A DNA stretch of 64,000 nt, taken from Alphaproteobacteria bacterium MarineAlpha11_Bin1 (GTDB lineage Bacteria; Pseudomonadota; Alphaproteobacteria; MPNO01; UBA830). The notes below the pieces were generated by a model that worked only from the letters and a program-made list of their open reading frames with translations, was not told the DNA's origin and did not search any database. Position 1 is the first letter of the stretch; every line of letters starts with the position of its first letter. Location: positions 1 through 64,000 of the forward strand of contig PTJZ01000003.1 of the NCBI GenBank assembly GCA_002937455.1, in the 5' to 3' direction. The position numbers and the translations under genes were made by a program. Below are positions 55,402 to 63,977 of this stretch, piece after piece.

Positions 55402-55754
55402 TAAGGCCCCGCCACTGGATAATGTTTATCTTTGTTCTTATCGTTTCGCCAAACACTAAATATTATTCCGAAAGCGCTGGCAATTGTATGATTCATAGAA
55501 TTTATAGCGTCTCTGGATCCGCACCTATAGACCTATCAAATTGGCCAAGGCTATGATCAGTACCTGAATGGTTACCAATGTAGCCTCTAGGATCTCTATA
55601 GCGGCCCATACAGTGGGGTAGCGTGCAATTAACGACCACAGATGACCCCAAGATAAATGCATCTTCAGAAACGGAGATCACCGCCCTACCCTCTGGAAAA
55701 ACACAAAGTTAGCACCTTCCATCTTCGGAAAAGATGTCTATGTTCTGCGCTGTC
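55402..55754. other. Intergenic region between the TRAP permease and tRNA-Ser
   Basis: About 350 bases, no supported reading frame. It presumably contains the permease promoter (towards the left) and the tRNA promoter (towards the right), but I cannot identify clear boxes. No repeat structure of note apart from AT-rich stretches. Confidence 0.5.
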
Positions 55755-55844
<90 letters not shown>

Positions 55845-55915
55845 TAACTGACTGGAAAATCGCCCAACATTGATAATAAATACAATATAGTTCACCGAAC
55901 TAGCCCCACTATCAT

Positions 55916-55977
55916 CGGTCTTGAATGCCTATGGGCGTAAAAGCGTCTCGGGAGTTCGAATATTCCCTCCTTCGCCA
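55916..55977 (+). pseudogene. Decayed 3' copy of the tRNA-Ser gene
   Basis: Aligned without gaps to tRNA-Ser bases 55783-55844 (offset 133): 43 of 62 positions agree by hand count. The first 10 bases (CGGTCTTGAA, anticodon stem and loop) are identical, and the T-loop GTTCGAAT and terminal GCCA are also kept. The 5' half shows no similarity. Stems no longer pair, so it is not a functional tRNA. It could be a remnant of tandem duplication or of a tRNA-targeted integration. Confidence 0.75.
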
Positions 55978-56049
55978 AATGTACTCTTCCTTAGTCCCTT
56001 GAATTACCCCGAATTGGCACTGCAAATTGTTACTTTGGCCGAATGTAAA

Positions 56050-57237
56050 CTATATCGAAGAAGCGGCAATTTCGGCTTCGGGTAGCACGTCGTAGGCATA
56101 GAGATGTTTTCGAAACTCTGCATGTGCGGTTAATTCGTTGTCCCTCTTTTCAAGATCGGAATAATCCAACATCGAATCTACCCGAAGCCCATTTTGCCGC
56201 GCGCCGAGAACAATATCTGCAACGCGTTTACGGCGAAGATTTTCGTATGCGGTCAGAGCGGCCGCAGCATTTTCTTTTTCCGTCTTAGAAAGAATGATTG
56301 CCAACGCCATGCCGTCTTCCATTGCCTGGTTCGCACCTTGGCCGAGATGTGGCAGCATTGGGTGGGCGGCGTCCCCCAATAATGCAAGGCGTCCTTTAGT
56401 CCAAGTTGGAAGGGGCTCTCGATCGTAGAGCGCCCAACGGAATGTTTGGTCGACCTTTTGTAGCAGGGCCTCGATCCTAGGGTCCCAATCCGCGAATTCC
56501 GCGCGAAGAGTGTCCGGGTCACCGGGAGCCGACCACGATTCTCGCATTTGCTCATCTGTCGGTACAAAACCAACATAATTTATCATTTCCCCGCTACGTA
56601 CGGGAAAGACAAGAAAGTGTTTTTTGGGGCCGGCCCACATCAGCCAAATATCCATCGGCCAGTCCGGAAGCTGATCCCGAGGCACTAGTCCACGATAGCT
56701 AATGGTGCCGTGGAACACTGGCGTCGATGGTGGAAATACGAAGGGTCGTAGTTCAGAATGAATTCCGTCAGCCGCTATCACGATATCGGCCTCGATTTGG
56801 ATGCCATTCGCAAAAATCACCCGAGCATGCTGATCATCCTGTTCAAAATTTATCGCTTTATGACCGCAATGAACGATACCATCATGAAGCTCTGCAGCAA
56901 GTAGTTCGACCATATCTGCGCGGTGCATTCCGTATGTCGCGTTCCAGCCAGAGGCATCTTCAACTTGAACTGGCGCTATTGGGCTACCGTCCTGACGGAG
57001 GTATTGCGAACCCTCTCCGACAAGCGCACCCCATCTCTCTACTGAAGGGCCGAGACCGACGCGCTCAAGTTGACGGACGCTGTTTGGCGTGAGGAAGAAG
57101 CCTGCGCCAATCTCGCCTAGCTCGGGCGCCTGCTCATAAACCGAGACTTCAAGGCCCTGCGCGATCAATGCATTTGCTGCAAATAGCCCGCCGATTCCTC
57201 CACCGACAATTGCAACCTTTGCTGCAGTTCCCGACAC
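56050..57237 (-). CDS. FAD-dependent monooxygenase (salicylate hydroxylase-like)
   Basis: The protein has 395 residues. FAD motif VGGGIGGLFAANALIAQGLE near residue 10, DG motif VIAADGIHSELR near 165, and GD motif ALLGDAAHPMLPHLGQGANQ near 300. It is of the same broad group as the enzyme at 11012-12202 but with the GQGANQAMEDG form seen in salicylate or 6-hydroxynicotinate monooxygenase-like enzymes. It would hydroxylate an aromatic acid with NAD(P)H and O2. It stands alone; the substrate is not fixed. Confidence 0.88.
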   Translation of the reverse strand: MSGTAAKVAIVGGGIGGLFAANALIAQGLEVSVYEQAPELGEIGAGFFLTPNSVRQLERVGLGPSVERWGALVGEGSQYLRQDGSPIAPVQVEDASGWNATYGMHRADMVELLAAELHDGIVHCGHKAINFEQDDQHARVIFANGIQIEADIVIAADGIHSELRPFVFPPSTPVFHGTISYRGLVPRDQLPDWPMDIWLMWAGPKKHFLVFPVRSGEMINYVGFVPTDEQMRESWSAPGDPDTLRAEFADWDPRIEALLQKVDQTFRWALYDREPLPTWTKGRLALLGDAAHPMLPHLGQGANQAMEDGMALAIILSKTEKENAAAALTAYENLRRKRVADIVLGARQNGLRVDSMLDYSDLEKRDNELTAHAEFRKHLYAYDVLPEAEIAASSI

Positions 57238-57550
57238 AACTTTCCTCCCAAATTTCAGAAATTAAGGTTCCGTTTCCTGTCTTCTAAGAATACAATTCGT
57301 TAAAACGCATATACCTATATAATAATTTACACCATTTTGCTGCGGCGAAGTGATATAGTCGGTATAAATCTTTCTAATACACATTCTCTTAAAGATGTGT
57401 ATGGTCTTAGGACGTCGCGAGGTCGTCGATGCTAGATCGTGATACCCGCTTATGCGGTTAGCTCATTTATCTATCCCGGCAATGTGAACGTTTTTCAGTA
57501 GGAATCCGCATAGGGCGGTATTCTATACAATTGTCGTGAAAGGACAGAAA
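57238..57550 (+). promoter_or_regulatory. Long upstream region of the cold-shock gene, with inverted repeat
   Basis: About 310 bases without a gene. An inverted repeat with 8-bp arms, ATACACAT (57377-57384) and ATGTGTAT (57395-57402), and a 10-nt loop lies about 150 nt before the cold-shock ATG; a small CCGC-TTAT-GCGG hairpin occurs further on. A long structured leader is known for cold-shock genes, so a thermosensing 5' UTR is possible but not shown. Confidence 0.4.
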
Positions 57551-57760
57551 ATGGCTAAAGGTACAGTCAAATGGTTTAATCCCACAAAAGGTTTTGGGTT
57601 TATCGAGCCGGAAGATGGTTCCAAGGATGCGTTTGTGCACATTAGTGCTGTTGAACGGTCGGGACTTTCCGGACTAAACGAAGGCCAAAAGGTTTCATTC
57701 GATTTAGTTCCCGGACGTGATGGCAAAATGGCTGCCGAGAATTTGGTAGCGGAAGACTAA
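57551..57760 (+). CDS. Cold-shock protein (CspA family)
   Basis: The protein has 69 residues from the ATG at 57551 with GAAAGGA upstream. It is a single OB fold with RNP1 (KGFGFIEPE) and RNP2 (DAFVHISAV). It binds single-stranded RNA or DNA and melts secondary structure. It is followed by a strong terminator after 7 nt. Cold-induction is not proven by the sequence. Confidence 0.96.
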   Translation: MAKGTVKWFNPTKGFGFIEPEDGSKDAFVHISAVERSGLSGLNEGQKVSFDLVPGRDGKMAAENLVAED

Positions 57761-57767
57761 GTCACCT

Positions 57768-57797
57768 CGGGCGGCCGCAAGGCCGCCCGTTTCTTTT
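57768..57797 (+). terminator. Intrinsic terminator of the cold-shock gene
   Basis: A 9-bp stem, CGGGCGGCC with GGCCGCCCG, a GCAA tetraloop, then TTTCTTTT. It lies 7 nt after the cold-shock stop and 21 nt before the start of the following small gene. Confidence 0.93.
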
Positions 57798-57818
57798 GAA
57801 GCCCCCCCGGAGAAGAAT

Positions 57819-57986
57819 TTGCCCCGAAAGCCAAATTATCGTTTTGAACGCCAAGAGCGCGAACGGAAAAAGGCCGAGAAAAAGGCCGCTCGAGCGGCAG
57901 CCAAGGCGGAGAAGAAGGCTGAACCGGATCCCGATGCGGCTGACAACGCAAGGGGTGCCGCTGAAATCGATGAGGTTCAAATTTAA
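57819..57986 (+). CDS. Small Lys/Ala/Glu-rich protein (55 aa) downstream of csp
   Basis: Start TTG at 57819 with GGAG 6 nt upstream. The 55 residues begin LPRKPNYRFERQERERKK and then run through alternating A/K/E blocks to an acidic end (EIDEVQI). It is highly charged, probably helical or a short coiled coil, with no signal or membrane segment. Similar short proteins with the PRKPNY-FER opening are, from memory, common next to cold-shock genes in alphaproteobacteria, so I consider it a real gene although its function is unknown. The overlapping frame at 57796 gives a proline/arginine-rich product and is less likely. Confidence 0.7.
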   Translation: MPRKPNYRFERQERERKKAEKKAARAAAKAEKKAEPDPDAADNARGAAEIDEVQI

Positions 57987-58213
57987 TATAGCGTTAAGTC
58001 TATATAAAACTTGATATTAAAAATGCTCGAGGTTACCTCAGAGAATCTGTGATTGGTATCTTCTTTGCGGAGATGGATGGCAAGATACTTCAGAATACTT
58101 AACACTACCCGGCTTAGTCTATAGTCGTCTGGCCGCTACCGACGCTTATATAGCGTATCATAAAAGCGCGTAAAGATCGGTAAAGTTCGCGTGACTAACG
58201 AAAGTTTGCTTTT

Positions 58214-59089
58214 ATGATTAGTAACCCTCGAATTCCCTATCAAATGTCCAGCGAGCGTCCGCCGCTTAAAGGCATCGACGAAAAACCGCTTCAAGTCCAT
58301 TTGGTTGTGAACGTGGAACATTGGTTGTTTGATCAAAATATGCCGAGAAAATACCTAACCGCGCCCCATGGCTTGGAACAGATACCCGATATACCGAATT
58401 TCAGTTGGGCAGAATACGGAATGCGGACAGGAATGCCCCGGCTTTTGGAATGCTTCAAACGACGGAACTTGCCGGCAAGCGTTAGCCTAAATGCCGGAGT
58501 TATCGACGCCTATCCTTCCTGCGCTAAGGCAATGCTTGACGCTGGTTGGGAATTTGTCGGCCACGGTTTGCATCAGAAATCTATTCAAGGCGAGACCGAT
58601 GAACGGGATATTATTGCGCTTGCTATCCAGATGATTGAGGATTTCACCGGCAGCCGGCCGGGAGGTTGGCTAGGACCAGGCCTAAAGGAGACTTTTGACA
58701 CACCAGATATCTTGAAAGAGTTGGGAATCGATTATGTATTCGACTGGGTTATGGATGATTTGCCCAACTGGATGACCACGAAACATGGCCCGCTTTTATC
58801 CATACCATACACATTAGAGCTCAACGACAGTCCTTTATTTGCAGGACAAAACATGAGTTCTTCTGAGATGTACGAACGACTGGTGGATACGCTTGAAGTA
58901 TTTGAGCGGGAGCTAAAAACACAGCCTCGGATACTGACTTTAGCGTTGCACCCCCATTTGATAGGGGTCCCGCACCGCTTTGCATACCTTGAACGAATGC
59001 TGGATCTGCTCCAAGCGCGCGACGACACAAATTTTGTGGTGGGACGTCAAATCGCTGATTGGTATATATCTGCTTGCCCACCGGCCTAA
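58214..59089 (+). CDS. Polysaccharide deacetylase-like (NodB fold) protein, PuuE/allantoinase-like group
   Basis: The protein has 291 residues. The first strand reads LQVHLVVNVEHWLF, with E-H in place of the catalytic D-D, followed later by WEFVGHGLHQKS, GGWLGPG, DWVMDDLPNWM, then LLSIPYTLELNDSP and LALHPHLIG. It is a paralogue of 19283-20206, sharing DW-x3-D and LSIPY-x2-E-x-NDSP. The start at 58214 is chosen; an ATG 10 codons later is possible. It is probably an amidohydrolase or deacetylase of the cytoplasm; there is no signal peptide. Confidence 0.83.
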   Translation: MISNPRIPYQMSSERPPLKGIDEKPLQVHLVVNVEHWLFDQNMPRKYLTAPHGLEQIPDIPNFSWAEYGMRTGMPRLLECFKRRNLPASVSLNAGVIDAYPSCAKAMLDAGWEFVGHGLHQKSIQGETDERDIIALAIQMIEDFTGSRPGGWLGPGLKETFDTPDILKELGIDYVFDWVMDDLPNWMTTKHGPLLSIPYTLELNDSPLFAGQNMSSSEMYERLVDTLEVFERELKTQPRILTLALHPHLIGVPHRFAYLERMLDLLQARDDTNFVVGRQIADWYISACPPA

Positions 59090-59336
59090 TTAGCTAAATA
59101 AGGAACAGTGTGTAATTTGGCTTTTTTGTCATTAGAGACATTAGTTCGAATGTATCTGTTTAGAATTTTCTCACTTACCTTGGCCGTAGGCCGTTTATGA
59201 GAATAGTTTACCCCGAGCAGGCATTTATTGCGTCTCGATTCTCCTTTCAAATTTCCGATATATGAACTTACCACTGTGGCATTTTCTTGCGTGATCGTCT
59301 CGTCTATTCTGTAGTCGAATAATTTTTTGGATCCAA

Positions 59337-60617
59337 TTGTTGGCGCGTCTCTCCCCAATTCTTAACCAGGACATAAAGGTCATCAGCCTCGTGTGTTTCC
59401 CTCACATGATGAGCCATGTCTATTGGTTGGTTATTCCCCCGATGTACCTTGCCCTAATTGCCGCTTTTGGGATAAGCGGGAACGAATTTGCGTTTCTCGG
59501 CTTCGTGGATAAGCCTTTCACTGTAATCGCAACGGTAACAACCGTTTTTGCGATTGCGACTTTTATTTTTCAGACACCGGTTGGTTTTATTGTAGACCGT
59601 ATCGGAGCGCGGGCGGTTTTGGCAACGGGTTTGGCCATAGAGGCAGTTGCGATCGGGCTTTTCGGTGTCGCAACGGCGTATTGGCAACTATTGATTTTAG
59701 CCGCCGCTGCCGGAGTCGGACATACGGTTTTTCATCCTGCTGACTACGCTATCCTCTCAGCGCGGGTGAGCGAAGAGCGCATGGGTCGCGCGTTTTCCAT
59801 TCATTCCGCGACCGGCTATGTCGGGTTTGCAATAGCCCCGATTTTCATGACAGGGGTAGCGGCAGTGTGGAATTGGCGCATGTCCTTTATCTTGATCGGC
59901 ATAATTGGTTTGGTTGCATCCCTCCTACTTCTGACCCAATCAGAGGCTTTGAAAGATACTGGGCAAACGTCGGAAAAGAGAGAAAAAAAGTCCGAAGGCA
60001 GCCATTGTGAAGCCGATAGTACTAGGGCAGGTATTAACCTATTGTTATCATTGCCGATTCTGATGTGCTTTCTCTATTTCGTGCTACATCAGATGGGCGG
60101 CGGTGGTATCCGTAGTTTTCTTGTTGCAGCGCTCGGTGAAATGTACGGTACACCGGAAGTTGTCGCAGCAACTGCACTAAGTGCCTTCACGGTAGGTTCA
60201 GTCTTTGGGATCCTTTCTGGCGGTTGGGTTGCCGATAGATTTGGGCCGAGGATCACCACAGCTTTCATAACTCTAGTTCCAGCGGGCATCCTGATTGCCC
60301 TGTTGGGTTGGTTTGATATGCGTGGCGTATTATTGATCGGAATGCTGGCATTGTCGGGCTATCTTATTGGCTTACTTATACCCTCAAGAGACATTCTTCT
60401 CAGGTCTGTTACCCCGCCCGGGTCAATGGGAAAGGTCATGGGTTTTGCTTCGACCGGTTCAAACCTCGGTGGTGCCCTTATTCCCCTAGTGCTAGGTTTT
60501 GCGTTAGACACCCTAGGCGGTCAATGGGTTTTCTGGATCTGTGCCATTTTCGTAGCTGCCGCCTTTCTCACCTTCATCACTGCCAAAACCCAATTTAGCA
60601 AAAATGTCCATCAATAA
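59337..60617 (+). CDS. MFS transporter
   Basis: The protein has 426 residues starting at TTG, with 12 membrane segments; loops GFIVDRIGARAVL and GGWVADRFGPRITTA are the two motif A copies. A hydrophilic central loop (about 195-225, KREKKSEGSHCEAD) separates the halves. It follows the deacetylase-like gene by about 250 nt on the same strand and may move its substrate, but there is no direct evidence. Confidence 0.86.
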   Translation: MLARLSPILNQDIKVISLVCFPHMMSHVYWLVIPPMYLALIAAFGISGNEFAFLGFVDKPFTVIATVTTVFAIATFIFQTPVGFIVDRIGARAVLATGLAIEAVAIGLFGVATAYWQLLILAAAAGVGHTVFHPADYAILSARVSEERMGRAFSIHSATGYVGFAIAPIFMTGVAAVWNWRMSFILIGIIGLVASLLLLTQSEALKDTGQTSEKREKKSEGSHCEADSTRAGINLLLSLPILMCFLYFVLHQMGGGGIRSFLVAALGEMYGTPEVVAATALSAFTVGSVFGILSGGWVADRFGPRITTAFITLVPAGILIALLGWFDMRGVLLIGMLALSGYLIGLLIPSRDILLRSVTPPGSMGKVMGFASTGSNLGGALIPLVLGFALDTLGGQWVFWICAIFVAAAFLTFITAKTQFSKNVHQ

Positions 60618-60715
60618 ACTTATAGATAATTCGAAAATTGAGGCACACTAGTTATTTTTCTCGTTGTGGCCGTTACATATAAACGCCTGCATGTCCTTAG
60701 CTGCTTGGACTATAA

Positions 60716-61870
60716 TTAATTTTTAACCTTACCGCGAAGTTCTTGGACAAAATTCTCTACTTGATCTAATTCATCGTCTGCAAGCCGTTCAATATTTGCA
60801 GTTAATCTTAGGTTATCTGTCTGTATCTCTTTAATGGATGGCCCAATTCCAGGATCCAATAAGACTTCAAAGGTCCTTACCTCTTCCCTTATCCCCTTCA
60901 CTGCGACTTTACCTAATTCTTTACAATTTATTTCATTTGAAATTTGGCTATACGTATCGAATGAAATCAGGATAGCGCCGGGTTTTGACAATGCTTCGAG
61001 GCGGGCTGCCAAATTAACTTGGGAGCCGATTACAGTGTAGTCTAACCTGTCTTCGCTTCCAAAGTTACCCACGGTGCAGTAGCCGGTAGCGATACCAATA
61101 CGTATCTCTAATGGTTCCCTTAAACCAAACTTTTTCGACCACTCGTTTTTTAATTCTTCCATTTTTAGCTGCATCGATACCGCCATATTGACACAGTTAA
61201 TAGCGTCCTGTTGCACTCCCTCTGTTTCTGGGTCGCCAAAAAAGACCAATATTGCATCACCAATGTACTTATCTATTGTACCGCCGTGAGCCAGAGCAAT
61301 CTGCGACATCTCTGTAAGGTAATAATTTAACATTGATGAAATTTCCTCCGCCTCTAAGGCGTCAGAAATGTCAGTAAAACCAACAATGTCCGAAAAAAAG
61401 ACTGTTAGTTTTTTTCGTTGGCTAACTATGTCCGCTTGTTTTTCACCCGAAAAAATCGAGTGATAGATTTGAGGTGAAAGATATTTAGATAGTTGGTTAG
61501 AGATAGATTCAATCTCGGCTTTTTTTTCTACAGCTACTTTTTGTGCATTGATCGCTAACTCTTTCTGTTTTTCCATTTCATCAGCGAGATTTTTTCTTAA
61601 TTGCGCCTCTAACTTTTGTCTTTTTAGTAACTTGTCTAATTCCTTTGCCTTTTCCTTTGCAGTGTTATTAGCCTCAATGGCCAATGTCTTCTGCTTCTCC
61701 AACTCAGCGGACAAATTCTTTCGTAATTCTAATTCAAGTCGCAGCTTCTTTAGCTCTTTCTCCAAAGCTTTATTGTTATCGTTGATGACCTTCTTCGCCG
61801 CCACCGCTTTCTCTGACTCGTCTTCAAACCCAGAAAACACAGATTCTGATTTTTTAAAAATTTTTTTCAT
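60716..61870 (-). CDS. Adenylate cyclase with N-terminal coiled-coil repeats
   Basis: The protein has 384 residues from the ATG at 61870; a GTG at 61930 would add 20. The coiled coil spans about 15-125 with a 42-residue (six-heptad) repeat: LRKNLSAELEKQK at 49 and LRKNLADEMEKQK at 91. After the linker LSKYLSPQIYHSIFSG comes a class III cyclase domain (about 150-335). It keeps the metal Asp (FFSDIVGFT, GDAILVFFG), Lys in IDKYIGD and Thr in DYTVIGSQVNLAARLE, so ATP is the likely substrate. No membrane helix. It is a possible second cAMP source with a rod-like sensor or dimerisation part. Confidence 0.88.
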   Translation of the reverse strand: MKKIFKKSESVFSGFEDESEKAVAAKKVINDNNKALEKELKKLRLELELRKNLSAELEKQKTLAIEANNTAKEKAKELDKLLKRQKLEAQLRKNLADEMEKQKELAINAQKVAVEKKAEIESISNQLSKYLSPQIYHSIFSGEKQADIVSQRKKLTVFFSDIVGFTDISDALEAEEISSMLNYYLTEMSQIALAHGGTIDKYIGDAILVFFGDPETEGVQQDAINCVNMAVSMQLKMEELKNEWSKKFGLREPLEIRIGIATGYCTVGNFGSEDRLDYTVIGSQVNLAARLEALSKPGAILISFDTYSQISNEINCKELGKVAVKGIREEVRTFEVLLDPGIGPSIKEIQTDNLRLTANIERLADDELDQVENFVQELRGKVKN

Positions 61871-62140
61871 TATGAAGAAGATCGAACTCCAGAGATAAGT
61901 GTCAGAGAACCCGGAGCGGATTTTAAACACTGCTCTCGTAATATTCTTACTTTAGGTGAGCCATGAGCCCAAGGACGCTCGTTAATACTATATATTTCTC
62001 CGTGCTTGAGTCTTCTAATTTATTTAAATTTCTGTCCTTAAGGCGACCGTTAGCTTTCCCAATTTCACGCCAATCTGAGTAGACTAACTATTAAGATTAC
62101 AACAGTGAGTCAAAAATCAAATATTTGGTATAGGCTGAGA

Positions 62141-62680
62141 CTAGAGATCTAGAGTACATACGGGGAAGTCTATATCAATCTTTGTCAGGTGGTTGATATA
62201 GTTACCCATAATCACGAATATCACGTTAGAAAATACTTCTAAAATTAAGCTATTCGATAAACCGGCTTCTTTCGCTTCAGTGACTTGTTCTTCCGGCACC
62301 TGACCTCTGTTTTCCACGATCGAGACGGCTAAATCTAACATCGCTTGCTCGATTGGGTTATCTGCTTCGCAAAGCCGTGACTTAATGATATCGGCTGTAT
62401 CTAGGCCTAGGCCTGAGCAAAATTCAGTATGTGCAGAAACACAGTATCTACATTCGTTTGCTTGAGATACAGCCAAGGCGATCATCTCTCTTTGTGGCTT
62501 GGTTAAGTGTCCAGAATCGAGTGCCCCTTCCATACTCATATACATATCAAGAGTGGCTTCGGAATGAGCCATTACTCCGATTATATTAGGAAGCATTCCA
62601 AATGCTTCCTCAATGTTTTCTAATTTTTCTTTAACAACAGGGGTGGTTTGATCTTTATCTAAAGGGGTGATAAGGGACAT
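62141..62680 (-). CDS. Carboxymuconolactone decarboxylase/AhpD-like protein
   Basis: The protein has 179 residues from the ATG at 62680, which has AAGGA about 9 nt upstream. The AhpD redox motif is Cys77-x2-Cys80-x3-His84 (CRYCVSAH) in an all-helical CMD fold with the preceding REMIALAVSQANE helix. Relatives include peroxidase-linked and disulphide oxidoreductase-type proteins. It may take part in peroxide detoxification. A longer start (62749) would reach into the promoter region of the divergent gene. Confidence 0.87.
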   Translation of the reverse strand: MSLITPLDKDQTTPVVKEKLENIEEAFGMLPNIIGVMAHSEATLDMYMSMEGALDSGHLTKPQREMIALAVSQANECRYCVSAHTEFCSGLGLDTADIIKSRLCEADNPIEQAMLDLAVSIVENRGQVPEEQVTEAKEAGLSNSLILEVFSNVIFVIMGNYINHLTKIDIDFPVCTLDL

Positions 62681-62718
62681 AAAGGCTAATCCTTTTAGGT
62701 GACTATGAATGTGCGCAA

Positions 62719-62946
62719 GTGAATACGCACTATTCTTATAATTTATCAAATCTTCTGACTTCGTGGAACGAAAACCATAGCAAAAACATAGGTGCTAGTT
62801 CGGCTGCTATTGAAAATTCCTATAAGGCCGGTAATGCTACGAGCCAGTGGTTGCTTTCCGGTGTGCTGGGCCGTAGGTTGCATGAGACCAAATTCTTTGG
62901 GGCTTTGCTTGGCCGACTGGTTTTGCGGAGTGGTACATTTTGGTAA
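62719..62946 (+). CDS. Small unknown protein translationally coupled to egtD
   Basis: Up to 75 residues from GTG 62719. No family recognised. It ends in TAATG, overlapping the egtD start by 1 nt, which is typical of coupling. The C-terminal half has basic-hydrophobic features (SGVLGRRLHETKF, LVLRSGTFW) and could be a membrane-proximal helix. No signal peptide. It could also be the end of a decayed gene; there is no similarity to EgtB that I can see. Confidence 0.45.
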   Translation: MNTHYSYNLSNLLTSWNENHSKNIGASSAAIENSYKAGNATSQWLLSGVLGRRLHETKFFGALLGRLVLRSGTFW

Positions 62947-63977
62947 TGACACGTCAAACTGAAATTAATCCCCACAAGGACGTTCCTCTGATTTCTTTCC
63001 TAGACCTTGATCCTGAAGACGAAGATTTTCTGACCGCTGTCGTTTCGGGATTGTCGAAGAAAGACAAGACCCTGCCCTGTAAGTTTTTCTATGACGAACG
63101 CGGCTCAGACCTTTTCGATAGAATTTGTAAATTGGAAGAATATTATCCGACGCGCACCGAGATTTGGATCTTGGAAGAGCGCCTTAACGAGATCATCGAA
63201 TATATCGGGCGCCGCGCGCACCTAATTGAACTCGGAAGTGGCGCAAGCGTGAAAATTCGCACGCTTCTGGAGGGATTACCAGACCTTGTGCAATACACAG
63301 CGGTCGATATATCGCGTAGATTCTTGCTTCAGAGTGTTGAAGCGCTAGCAATTGACTACCCCGATTTGGATGTTGCGGCGGTGTGTGCTGATTACACCAA
63401 GACATTCGAAATTCCGCCCCCAAAGAACGGTAAAAGCCTCCGTGATATAGCTTTTTTCCCGGGCTCCACTATCGGTAATTTTACGACGGTTGAAGCAGAG
63501 GCATTTCTTCGTCGACTAAGAGGGGTTATGGGCCCAGGTGGCGGGCTTCTTGTTGGTGTGGACTTAAGAAAGGACCCCGACACCCTAAGAGCCGCCTACA
63601 ATGACGAAGGTGGTGTGACGGCGGCCTTTAATCTAAATCTGCTTGTTCGGATAAACCGGGAACTAGGTGCTGATTTTGATGTAGCGAGTTTCCGTCATCG
63701 AGCTATTTACCTTGAAGATGCTGGTCGGATCGAAATGCATCTTGTCAGTGAAAAAGAACAAACTGTCTCGATAAGTGGCAGAACATTCGAATTTAAAATG
63801 GGGGAACACATTCATACCGAAAATTCTCAGAAGTACTCTTTGGATGAGTTTCGCGGATTATGCGCTAGAGCTGGTTATCTCTCGGCCGCTTCGTGGACCG
63901 ATGAAAATGGTCTTTTCAGTGTCCATTATTGTTCGGCAGGACAGGACTTAGATACCGATAACAGTGATGGCTCTTAA
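62946..63977 (+). CDS. egtD: L-histidine N(alpha)-methyltransferase EgtD (ergothioneine synthesis)
   Basis: About 343 residues; ATG at 62946 (an upstream TTG at 62940 is possible). SAM-binding motif LIELGSGASVKIRTLLEGL near residue 92, with the typical EgtD segments KFFYDERGSDLFDRICKLEE and YYPTRTE, AFFPGSTIGNF and AAFNLNLLVRIN, which bind histidine. It trimethylates histidine to hercynine. egtB is not in the window on the visible side. A coupled gene probably follows. Confidence 0.95.
   Translation: MTRQTEINPHKDVPLISFLDLDPEDEDFLTAVVSGLSKKDKTLPCKFFYDERGSDLFDRICKLEEYYPTRTEIWILEERLNEIIEYIGRRAHLIELGSGASVKIRTLLEGLPDLVQYTAVDISRRFLLQSVEALAIDYPDLDVAAVCADYTKTFEIPPPKNGKSLRDIAFFPGSTIGNFTTVEAEAFLRRLRGVMGPGGGLLVGVDLRKDPDTLRAAYNDEGGVTAAFNLNLLVRINRELGADFDVASFRHRAIYLEDAGRIEMHLVSEKEQTVSISGRTFEFKMGEHIHTENSQKYSLDEFRGLCARAGYLSAASWTDENGLFSVHYCSAGQDLDTDNSDGS

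Noticed and set aside
57796..58014. Arg/Pro-rich plus-strand frame of 72 codons after the cold-shock gene
   Set aside because: It starts inside the terminator tail without a ribosome site, and the overlapping 55-codon frame has a good site and a recognisable opening.
59086..59358. Minus-strand frame of 90 codons between the deacetylase-like gene and the MFS gene
   Set aside because: No family resemblance or ribosome site, and it overlaps the MFS start region; kept as intergenic.
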